A stretch of DNA of 64,000 nt from Pyxicephalus adspersus (taxonomy: Eukaryota; Chordata; Amphibia; Anura; Pyxicephalidae): assembly GCF_032062135.1 (NCBI RefSeq), contig NC_092861.1, forward strand, positions 116,533,402-116,597,401. The letters are read 5' to 3'. Of the stretch, positions 1-10,529 are shown piece after piece; the stretch's first letter is position 1, and each line of letters starts with the position of its first letter. A model generated the notes under the pieces. The model worked only from the letters and a program-made list of their open reading frames with translations, was not told the DNA's origin and did no database searches. Both the position numbers and the translations under genes were made by a program.

Positions 1-321
1 AGGCGAAAAAATACGGGGTTAACCAAAAGAGCAAAAATATTTAGTGCGAGAAATTACGGGCTTAGCGGTTAGGGGGTTAAGAATAAAGAAGCAAGGGTGT
101 GCTATTTAGGTAAACAATTGAAATCTAAATGAGTTGGAAAAATGTGTGGCTCTGTCTAAACCTAGGCCACACATTTCCCAGGTCACACCTGGGAAACTTG
201 TTATAAATCAATTAAATTTGTGACAGGTGACCTTGGAGAAGTCAACTTCCCAACCAAATATCCAAAATAGCCAAAAGACGACTGATGTTGGTTACAACCA
301 ATTAAAAACCTATAGTAAGGT

Positions 322-642
322 TTAAAAATCGCTATTCATCTCGAAACACCTAGAGGAAATTGGCCATGTTGAATGGGCAACAATTGGAGTATCCAAAGGT
401 GCAAACTGGTAACTTGTTACTACAGGTGAATCATAGCTGTATTTGCCACCAAACTTTACTCTTCCAAGTACAGACTCTAATGTTAAAACAGAAGTAAACC
501 AATGCTGCTCACCTTTCCATGAAGGCAAAGTAGAGAAGCGGTGTGTGAAAAAACACAGTGCACCCTTTGATTTGTTAACTTTAGGAGCTACTTTGGTATC
601 AATAACTATCATCATTTTATTCATTGACAGCCTAATAATCAT
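322..642 (-). other. unidentified ORF, 106 codons
   Basis: An open frame with a protein-like composition, including GEQHWFTSVLTLESVLG and TPIVAHSTWPISSRCF. I do not recognise the family. There is no splice evidence, and it lies next to a decayed Tc1 element. It may be a retrocopy, a transposon-captured fragment, or chance. Confidence 0.2.
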
Positions 643-744
643 TTTATCTATGATCTATCTGTATCAGTCTCTCACGCTATTGTGGAGGAAGTTTGGCTCA
701 CAACTTCAGTTTATAGAAGCATCAGTTTATAGAAGTTTGTTAGC

Positions 745-1510
745 ATACATTTGTGCATAGCTCTTTTAAGGCCCCCACCACAGCATTTTGTTTGAGTGTT
801 GGGTCATTCTATTGTAAATTTGCTGGGGTGCTTGAGATCATTATCCTGTTCTATGATCCAATTTAGGCAAAGCTTTAGTAGGCACAGATGTCCTTACATT
901 TGACTATAGAATCTAGAATACATACATACTGGTATACAGAAGAGTACATGGTCAACTCAATGACTGCAAGGTGCCCAGGTCCTGTGGCTGCAACACAAGC
1001 CCAAATCATCACCCCTCCACCACCATGCTTGACAAGCAGTTTGTGCTAATATGCTGTATTAGTTTTTTTTACTAAAGGTGGAGACATTCAAAAGGTGGCA
1101 ACCCTTCCAAACAACCCATACTTGTTCAGTCTTTTACTTATTTTACTTTCATGAACTTTAAAATTTAACATGCTCTGTAGAGTCCGAGATGTAGCTTGCA
1201 TGGTGTGGCCTTGTGGTGAAGTATCTGGAACATCAACTGCCAAGATTGGCAACTGTCTTGAATGTTATTCACCTGAACAATCTTTCTCACTGTAGAATGA
1301 TAGACTTTAATTTGTTTGGAAATGGCCTTATGACCCTTACCAGACTGATCGGCAGCATCAAATGTTTTTCTAGAATCACTGCTGATGTCCTTTCTCCTTG
1401 GCATTGTGTTAACACACACCTGAATGCTTCCAACAAACTGCCAAACTTCTGCTTTTAGAGAGGTGGTCACACTTGCTGATAACTGTGTACATTTGATTAC
1501 CACTTACCAT
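745..1510 (-). pseudogene. Tc1-like transposase remnant
   Basis: On the minus strand the N-terminal helix-turn-helix part of a Tc1-family transposase is readable (MPRRKDISSDSRK, SGKGHKAISKQ, HSTVRKIV at about 1,280-1,405). After a frame-broken stretch with RLNKYGLFGRVA-like residues near 1,100 comes a block resembling GGGGVMIWACVAATGPGHLA at about 965-1,030. Stops, frame breaks and an internal deletion make it non-functional. The middle catalytic region is mostly lost. Confidence 0.8.
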
Positions 1511-2004
1511 CTTAATTTATATGGAAGAGGTACTTATTTTGTACACACTGTATGTGTAGTTTGACTAAGTCTTGGTGTAATATGTCATGTGTTATTCACC
1601 TGAGGCTGGACCAAGTGATATATCCTGATTTGTACTACCTAAGAATGAATGAGGATGTACTTTCTTATCATGGCTGTATGTTGTAGAAATCTAGATGTGG
1701 TAGGGGTTGAGTAGTTTAGCAGGGTAGAGATGACAGCACTTAGTCCTCAAAAAAAAAACATGACAGCAAAGAAAGATGCTTAAGAACTGAAAGTATTTCT
1801 TGCAGAAAGGATCAGGTATTTTTTGTACTTGCAAAATATTTTTTTTTTAACTTTCAATAGATTTTTATTGAATGTATCATTTTTTAAATAACAAAATATA
1901 AAAACACATGTAACACATCATAGAACAAAGAAATGTCCCCCCAACAATGCTATCATAAAACAACTCTATGAGAATCCATTCTTCAGAAATATAAACAACA
2001 TACG

Positions 2005-2505
2005 AGGGGGTGCCGAGAAGTTCCTGGCTTTGCCCCCTTCCAGATAAAATAGAAAAATGAGTGTTGGGGCATATGACAGCCTATTATCTTAGTATGTAAC
2101 TGCAAATATCAGGTCTTTGTGACTCTTAAAACTGTTTTTACTTTTAGTGGGAAGCTGTGATGGCACAGGCAAGCAAGTTTCACGGCGTTGGGAGTTACGG
2201 GCCGTCATGAAGTTTTTGTTTCTCCAGGGAAAGGAAGGACACTTCTCCTCCAGTGTTTGTGACATCTGAGTGGGAATGTCCTTTGCTGACTTTCCCTGGG
2301 GAAACAAAAACTTCAAGACGGCCCGTAACTCCAACGATGTGAAACTTGCTAGTGCCTTTGCGGGGGGGAGGAGTAAAAAAAAACACAAAATTACAATGGT
2401 TTGCTTGGCAGTTAACAAAATATATGATCCCAGTGTAAACTGAACCTTAGTAAGGTTGGGGGGCTTGAATTGTAACAGAGCTACCCAGGGGTTCCTGGAC
2501 ACACG
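2005..2505. mobile_element. mariner-derived foldback element
   Basis: The left half copies the first roughly 240 bp of the mariner seen at 14,126 (GTGCCGAGAAGTTCCTGG, then the CATATGACAGCCTA block). The right half repeats the inner part in inverted orientation: GAGTTACGGGCCGTC at about 2,191 is mirrored by GACGGCCCGTAACTC at about 2,318, with a spacer of about 110 bp. It inserts between the AT-rich DNA to the left and the LINE fragment to the right. Confidence 0.65.
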
Positions 2506-2520
2506 TTTACTGAATAAAGT

Positions 2521-3430
2521 TCACAGTAACTTAAATATCCTCCGCCAGAACCATATGACTGAGGGGCAGGTCCACCACACATGTAATTCAGTACCTTCCT
2601 TCTGACAACCCCTAAAACAGAGTCCCGATCCCTCCCGGGGCAATTGCTTTGGCCTGGAAGGGACCATGTACCAGCGTAGCATGACCTTGAATGCAGCTTC
2701 CAACGTGGTTATATTAGTGGAGCATTTGGCCATGTTTGCCCAATTAGCCAACCATTCCTCATCCGTCTTAGTATGTTTCAGATCTCTACTCTAAAGAGAC
2801 GTATAGGAGTGTGCTGCAGCCTTAGTGAGTTCCGTCAATAGGGAGTATATTATGGGAAAAAAAGTTTTGGGGCTAAAGGAGTTCTACGACATACATGCTC
2901 AAACACAGTCAATTTAACCGTAAAGTTATTTCTCTGAATTAACAAATTAACCCAATGCCTGATTGGCATATAGCGAAAGAACTCCCTGCCCAGGGATTGA
3001 TGTGCTGTACTAATATCCTCCCAATTAGGAACACCAGATCTGCCCAGGAGGGAATGGACAGTATCATGACCATGTTTCAGCCACCAATCAAATGCTTGAG
3101 GGGACTCCATGCCAGGTGGGAATAATGGGTTCTGCTAGATATGGAGCAAAGGTAAGTATTGCAATACAAGACTGCCTGAAAATGGAACCCCATCCCACAC
3201 TCTCAACACATGTTGCAAATGTACACTAATGTTCTTGGAACGAAGTTTGGATGGGAGCCACGGAAGAGCCCTGATATCCTCCAGTCGGGACAGGTAAGAT
3301 TCCAGTCAAACCCATAATGGGGCAGCTGCACCCGCATAGAGGAAAATAATAGGGCTAATGTGAGCAGCCTGATATTATTTATTAAAGTTTGGCACCCTGA
3401 GACCTCCTTGTCGCTTTTGAGCATATAAAG
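2521..3430 (-). pseudogene. L1/Tx1-type LINE ORF2 C-terminal fragment
   Basis: Three neighbouring minus-strand frames read as the region after the reverse transcriptase in L1-like LINEs: a HYGFDWNL / DWRISGLF part (3,203-3,424), an FDWWLKHGHD...FRYMPIRHW part (2,850-3,110) and a final part with FKVMLRWYMVPSRP, a C-x-x-C arrangement and ELHVWWTCPSVIWFWR (2,521-2,751). This last motif is characteristic of the C-terminal zinc-knuckle segment. It is 5'-truncated and frame-broken. Confidence 0.75.
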
Positions 3431-3587
3431 TCTGCCTCTGAACTCATGATTTATTTTTGTTTCAAATAAAAGTAAAAATTATTGTTTGAAAGGCTCTCAA
3501 CATGGCAGTTGGTACAGAAACCGGTAGCGTCCTGAAGTAATAAAGTATTTTAGGCAGCACAGTCATTTTTACTGAATAAAGCTACGT

Positions 3588-3680
3588 ACACACTTCCAAT
3601 TATTATCGTTGTTAAACGAACGACGAACGTTCCTGCACGATATATACGAACGATCGTATAGCACCGATCCTATGTACTCA
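3588..3680. mobile_element. MITE family E fragment (GTACACA type)
   Basis: The sequence begins AGCTACGTACACACTTCC and holds the symmetric stretch AAACGAACGACGAACGTTC and CGATATATACGAACGATCG. A related GAACGATCGTAG piece occurs at 15,311. Only one end is recognised, and the class is uncertain. Confidence 0.5.
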
Positions 3681-6600
3681 TTCATGGTGGTAAATGGAAA
3701 TTACTTGCAAAGTGTTTAAACCTTCTAAATCTATGACTTTTTCAGATTATGGTGTTCAAGAAAACTAATATTGTGATCTCTTACTAATATCCTGAAGCTG
3801 CTAACAGGCGTACTGTGACATTCCCAGCTAAAGCCTCCCCTGAATATACAACCTGTCTATGGAAATATGCATAATTTAAATATGTGGGCGAAGATAAAAA
3901 AAAAAATCATGCACAAAAAGAAAATAATAAAACGGATAGTGATGAATAGACTACAAATAAGTCAAAGCCCATCAGTCTCTGAGAACATTGTTTAGGGATC
4001 CCAATATCACTTTATGAACTAAACATCTATTACCAGCATGAATATAAAGATATTCATGCCAAGTTCAGTTTGAGCATATGATGAAAATACATAAGCAGAG
4101 GTTATCTTTAGTGAAAAACACATCTTAACAGACTTTAACTTGACTTTTCTCATAGCTTGGCCAAACCCATTTACTTTATACAGCTTTGAATTGGTACTTA
4201 AATATAATGGATTATTTAGTAGGCTGTCAACTCCAGAGGGAAGGGACAGGATTAAACCTGATTTTAACAGGAAAAGACAACTTTATCATAACATTTTTTT
4301 ACGTTCTGTTTTATTACTTGTACAATATTATCAGACACCAAAATAAAATAATTGTCTGCCTTAACATGTTTTTAAGCCAATAAGAACACACACAACAACA
4401 ACAGCTTATATTGCCATTTATTTTGGCATACTCCTACATACAAATGGTTTTGCTTAATGTACATGTTTTGGATATCTTGCTTACATTCTGTTTCAGGCCA
4501 TACTACTGCATTTCAGCAAGACAAAGGTCAAGAATCTGGCAGTTGTAAAACAAGGAATTTTCGTCTGGATACCCCTATATGCCTTGACTTTTGTATTTTA
4601 GATCACAGACAACCTGACATTTTGTTCAACTGCTGATACAAGCCAAATTCACGGGTTCTTCTGTGACTATAAGCTACCCAGAGCCCAAGGCAGCAAATTA
4701 ATAATCTGTAGGTCTACAGTGATGCATTTTACAGAGTCAATGCTCATGTCATTACCTGTCTTTTAGAATGGTGAAGGTCTAATTAACTTTCCAGGTGTAG
4801 TAAGAGGCCTGATGGTTTATAGCATTCTCTGGAAGTCATGGTTATGCTGCTGTTTAAAGAAAGCTAAGAGGAGTTCCCCTAGAAGTGCTTTTATAACTTG
4901 TTGCTGAAACCTAAATTTCAGTTGTCTATTGTTAAGAGTTGGCAAAACCTGATGCATGAACAGCCTTGCCAGCCTTTTTGTGATGATTGGATGTTCTTGA
5001 CTGAAAGTTCTGAAATTTTAGAGAACTCTAAAAGACGGGCGACACCTGACCTCAGGTAAAAGTCTCAACCACAGAGTGGACAACCTGCCCAGGTCCTGAG
5101 GGCTTTCTAGTCAACGTGGGTTTGGATATAGAATAGATCCTCCTGCAATTTACACATGTATTACAAGAGTGACAAGTGGCTGCAGCACCCCTTTCTATAA
5201 ATCTCTGCTGAGAAGGAGAGATTTTAGTTCTTGCTTCGTCTCAGCATGCAAAATGCCACGATAATTGGTGAAAGGAGCTTCTTGGCATATTAAATGTGTC
5301 CTAAAAACATCAGCTAACATTTTAGGTCATATATCCTATGTCCTGCTCCTCTCCCATCTGCCAAAATTACAGCCAGGACTTATATTACATAAAAAGTTAT
5401 TCAATAATATAGTGTAACAGTGTATTGTTTAGCTCATATGTAGATCAGTTGAAACCTTTTATCTACAATTGACAGTTTCAAAACCTTACAAAAATATATG
5501 AAAATAAAATGTACCCCCCTAACAACTAGGAAGGACTTTTTCTTTACTGATAATGGTTTAAAGTTTTTTACTTTTCTTTTTGCCTCAGTTTTTTTTAGTG
5601 TTACAATAAAAATACTTAAAACTTAAAGGCATACCTTGTACCAGAAACACAATTTTAATGTCAACCTAAAATTTAGAATTATAGAGACAATAATGTATTT
5701 TAGTTCACAGTGCTTTTTTTTAAACCAAGTGTCCACAGGCACTATTTTTGAATGCTGCATCCAAAAAACACAAAACTATACACAGATGATTAAAATGCAA
5801 TCCTTGTACTGCCAATCAAAAACAAATTGGATTTTAATGCCTTGTCTTTGAGGTTGGTTCCAAATGCATATAAAACAAAGCTAAACAAAACCTGTAGATA
5901 ATTGCACATAAATTGTTATATTACATAAAAAATAAAACACCAGTCCCTTATGGAAACAAAAAAAGCCCTTGTTTTTTAGTGGTATTACAATAAGAGAGGT
6001 AAAGTGTTAAAGAATGACGGGAACATGTTCCATATCCTAATAGCACTATATACAAATAAAAAAAAACACACTTCCTGTGGGCTTTTAATGATGCACGGAC
6101 TGTAATATACATAACACTATTGGGACACTAGCAGCATATCACTAGCAGACCATGCAGTCACGTATATTTAAATTGTTAACCTGCTTAATATCCAAATATT
6201 TACACAATGTGGGTAAAATGATTTATGAGAGTTTAAGAACCTGGTTAGCCTTTTTCCTAAATATCCACTAATGCCACATTAAAATGATATGATATTGCAG
6301 AATGTAATTACATTTCATTACATAATGCCATAACAAATGCATGCATTTGCTTCTTAGTCAGTAGTTTCAGACAGGGAGGCATAAAAATAAAACGTGTGCC
6401 AAGAACTTAACAAAAAACAATGGGAAATATTTATAAAGCAGTAAATGTCACTTCACTAAACACTGATTCTGAATCACTGCACCTAAAAGTCACCAGCAGT
6501 ACCTGTTCCTTAAATGGAATTAATTGCTTCAATATTATGCCCCAAGTATATAGGGAGGGATGCACACTCTGACACCCTAGTTTTGGATGCTAGGGGACCT

Positions 6601-7180
6601 TATGCACGCAGTCACAGAAATAAAACACAGAAAACATACAATTCTGTGTTATTCCTTCTTTAATTAATACAGGATCCATGAGTGGCTGTCACATTTACCA
6701 ATCCTACCCAATTAGTCTAAAACACACTGACATGATAATCCATGGTATTAGAAAACACACAAATATACAGATGTGGGGAAGAGTATTTGGAAAGTGGACA
6801 ATATTATGGTCAGGAGGCAAGAAGAAAAAAGTCTGAATGCAATCTAATATTGTTGGAAACATCAATACTAATGCATAGGAAAAGCCTCATGAAAAATAAA
6901 TAGAAGACACTAAAATTAAGTAAATATGTAAATGGTTTGGACTAAAACCTAGCTAAAACATACTAATACAGTGTCGGGTACTACAGTGGGATCAGCAATC
7001 AAAAAACTCATAGCATTAATGACTTCAAAAACACTAATGTTCTCCAATTTTACAATGGCAAACTATGTCTTCATGTTTCAATGTTACATGTTTGACCCTC
7101 TAGAAGGGATAAGTTTAAAGTAGGCCTAGACGCAACATTTTTACTTTACATAAGAATAGTCACCCTTTTATATACAAAGT
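3681..7180. other. AT-rich intergenic sequence
   Basis: No coding region, RNA gene or strong repeat family was recognised. It contains poly-A/T runs and scattered short ORFs without coding character. Confidence 0.5.
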
Positions 7181-7189
7181 AAAAATGTG

Positions 7190-7560
7190 TTTGTTTTTTT
7201 AAAAAGGTGCAGCACCGTCCTCTTTCAGTCTTGATTACAGCGGCCTACGACCTACATCACGCATCCCAGGAGGCTCTTAACTGCTGCTTCTGTACATGCC
7301 CAGAAGGGGCATTTTTTTCAATAAGAGGGAAGAAGATGCCACTTTTTTTTTTACCCCTTTACAGTCTCGCACCTGCGCAGTGCACTATCGCGTGACATTG
7401 GAAGAAGACAGAAGATGGAGGCACCCGGCACTTTTTCCGTGCCAGGATGAAGAAGAATTCCAGGGTGGCGCAGGACCTTATTGAAGAAAGGTCCAGCACC
7501 ATCAAGGGATCTGCAGGATTCAAGATGAGTGTTTTTTTTTCGCATTAGTTCTGCTTTGAC
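7190..7560 (+). mobile_element. MITE family D copy
   Basis: It has the same internal order as copies at 23,150, 34,735 and 42,498: a CATCACGCATCCCAGGAGG block, CTCGCACCTGCGCAGTGCA, a GAAGAAGACAGAAGATGG purine-rich part, CATCAAGGGATCTGCAG, and an end near TTAGTTCTGCTTTGA. The open frames over it are therefore repeat, not genes. Confidence 0.7.
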
Positions 7561-8749
7561 ATGCTAGATCAGAGACAAGCTTGTTGTTGAAATTTTAGAG
7601 CAAATGTGTAATAGTCCCATTAAGTATAGAGAGGAAACTGTTGAACAGGGAGAACTCAACACAAGGTAATAATTATGAAAAAGAAGCATCCTTTGATACA
7701 ATTCTTCTTGATAGTTGGTTGTCTCTGGCCTCAATCATTTCTGAGTCTTAGCCTAGCAGTAGCATATATCCAGTGAGATTAGAACTCACCTGTAAGCATC
7801 AAGTCAGAGACTGTATTAAAGTCAGAGGGAGAATCACAACTTGGATCAGTTTTAGGATATAATAATTCTTAACAAGCTTTATCTATTCATGTTTACTTGA
7901 AATAAAATTTAGTATCACCATGGTATAGGTTTACTTAGCATCCTTATAGTTTTGTACTTGAAAAAAGGAAAGCCACACAAATCCCAGGATGAAATAAACT
8001 GGTAAAGAACCCTAACATCATACCCTTCAAGTTTAAAATAGTATAAATGCTTTACATCATTTTGTGGTATTTTATTTGCAGAATTTATAGTACCTGTAGT
8101 ACATGTAAATACACCATTGGAAAAAAAACACACACACACCTGTTTCTACAATAATAGTAGTTTTTAAAAACGTGGGAGAAAAGGAATATAAATATAAAAT
8201 ATCATGGTCTTTTTTTTTTTTTAAGAAGACCTAATGTCTAATATTGAATATTGAAATCTCTTGGTGGTGATAGAAAATGCAGCTGATTCATAGACCTTCT
8301 AAATGCTTTTTCCTTACATGATCTAGAGATTGTGCTAAACAAAGGTACGTGGTTCACTTTTGTACTTCTACACACTGTAATACTTATGGCACATTGAATA
8401 GCAGTTGGCCTGTGGTCCAATTTTCTTGCTCATTGAGGAACAAAGGAAGACGTTTATCTTAAAAATCCAAAAGAAGTTCAACTGAAGGATGGCAACAGCA
8501 ACCAATAAGAAGACTGCCTGTACTTTAGGTCACCAGAAGGGTTGGTTAGGTGAAGCTAAAGAATACATCCCTCAGTTTGGAGGTTACAAAACCCCACTGA
8601 CTACCAATAGACTAGGACAGGAGAGTCTAACTCCCAGGAGAGTAAAAGGAGAGTAAAAGTCTCTGAGGGCTAGGATATGAACATAGTTTTCATATATATC
8701 TAACAGACCGCAGTATATTTAGTAAAGTGTGTGTTACAAAGTTAATATG

Positions 8750-9001
8750 TACAGGTAGTCGCCGGGTTACATAAGAGATGAATAAGTTGAACCTGAATGT
8801 AGGTCGGAACAGGTACTTTATTTTAATAAATACAATTAGAACAGATGTTTGTCTCAACATATCGTTAGGCAGCATGTTGTCAGTTACTGTATAAAATCCT
8901 CACTGTGAGTTAATCACAAACAAAGCAAAAAAAAAAAGTTCTGGAGCAAGCTGCTCTTTGATATGCAAAATAAACAACTGCGGAGATTGTCTTGGTCATT
9001 A
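8750..9001 (+). mobile_element. MITE family C, left half
   Basis: It starts TACAGGTAGTCGCCGGGTTA and matches the first half of the intact copy at 56,095 (ACAGATGTTTGTCTCAACAT, CAGTTACTGTATAAAATCCT). The match stops after TTGGTCATTA. The right half resumes at 10,309. Confidence 0.8.
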
Positions 9002-10308
9002 CCTCCCTATCAGTATGAATTATAAGTATTTTTAAAAGTAAAAGCAGTACATTTAAAATTACTTCCAGCTGCACCATCCAGCCTCAGACTCGCATGCAGA
9101 TGCTCAGCCGCATCTGCTTCCCCTGGCCTCGCGTCCCCAATGTTCACACACCGGGGACGCAGATGCAAGCGGGGCATCCAGGAACTTCTCAGCACCCCCT
9201 TGTACATCTCATCTCACCAACATGCATTTCAGTGTTGAAAAATGGAAAAATGTGAAGCCTCCAGCCTCATGGTTGCTCCTGGAAACCCATACATCATTAC
9301 TGTGTCCTGCAGTGACTAGAGTTCAACAGGAGGAACTATAGTGCGTGGACCTGCTAATTGACCGCCAAAAAGGAGTCATAAATCAGTTCCAGGAGCTCTG
9401 TCACAACAAAAAGCCTGTCAGACAGTTATGTGGAATACCACATTCTTTACAGGTCAGTGCCTTTTTTACTTTAAAGCAAGCCTTTGGGGAGGAACTATAA
9501 TGATTTGGGGCCAATTTTAAACCTTACTTTGACAAACAAAATATTTCCACAGCATTATGGGGTTTTATAAAAGTAAAAGCAGAAGTACACTTTTTCTGAC
9601 TGAAAATTTGTAGGCCTGTCCCCACCAAGTGAGAAAGAAAGAAGAAGCGGAAATTCATTCAGCAGTGTGCAAATGTAAGCTTAAGCTACTGAGGTCTGTA
9701 AACAGACTGTTTTTAGCCATGAAATCCAATTGCCTAGGTTTGTGTAGGTCCCCCCTAGACCACTAAAAACACAAAGTGGTATTTGGCAACAAGCCTTTAG
9801 AACCAGATACTTTTTTTCTTTCTTAATGTTTAACAAAGAAAATAAGGTTTAACCATTTCAGATAGTAGTTTTAAGCATCAAATTGCACATTATAATCAAT
9901 AGAGACACAAAATACATCTTGGCTTCTTGTTTTGGTATTTGCTATTACTACTGCTTTTATCATCGATCAAGAACAATGGGAACGGTATTAGCATTACCGC
10001 TTGAGGGGATCAAGCTGGGGGTGGGTAGACTGAAATATATTTATGCTTTTGAAAAATGGTTATGTATGTGCATGTGCATCTTCCTCCTAAATATACAGAA
10101 AGAGACGGAAGAGAAAAGGACAGAGCGAAGAAGTAGAGGAAACAGAGATGGAGGATGCCGCAGGCACCGCTGGAGGACACTGCGGACACGTGGGGACCAG
10201 GTAAGCTTTTTAACCTTCCTGCCAATTCCACCCCGAGTTTGGCTCAGGGTCACTGCATTTGAAATTGAAATTTAACCCCGAGCCACACTCGGGATTACCG
10301 CCAGGGAG
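9002..10308. mobile_element. PIF/Harbinger-like element (family I) inserted in MITE C
   Basis: Its termini are CCTCCCTATCAGTA on the left and the inverse TTACCGCCAGGGAGG on the right, imperfect inverted repeats. Flanks TTA and ATA fit a 3-bp TWA target duplication. The interior is GC-rich at about 9,070-9,180 and has a mariner terminal repeat at about 9,175-9,207 (CAGGAACTTCTCAGCACCCC). The right part holds CACTCGGGATTACCGCC and CCACCCCGAGTTTGGCTC. No transposase was seen, so it is non-autonomous. Confidence 0.6.
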
Positions 10309-10524
10309 GATAAGGAGTTTCAAGATGCAGAAGAGCTAAGTCCTTAAGATTACCCACAACCTCTGCTGTGTTTAGCAACAGATTTCTTCTGCAAGTCATT
10401 CAAACCAGCCCCCTCCCCCCAATCAAGCCTCCATCCTGCACACAAGCAGCAGGCAAGCCCATTCGTATCTAGGAGGCATCCGTATGTTGGATGTCCCTAA
10501 TCCGAAATCCGGGAACTACCTGTA
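10309..10524 (+). mobile_element. MITE family C, right half
   Basis: It continues the copy broken at 9,001: AGATTTCTTCTGCAAGTCAT, CATCCTGCACACAAGCAGCA, CCCATTCGTATCTAGGAGG, ending GGGAACTACCTGTA, the inverse of the left terminus. TATG flanks both outer ends (8,746-8,749 and 10,525-10,528), a likely 4-bp target duplication. Confidence 0.8.
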
Positions 10525-10529
10525 TATGA

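Noticed and set aside
7207..7545. Overlapping plus- and minus-strand frames that look codon-like
   Set aside because: They lie inside a family D MITE also present at 23,150, 34,735 and 42,498.
9883..10275. 130-codon plus-strand frame
   Set aside because: It is part of the Harbinger-like insertion between the halves of MITE C; no protein motif.
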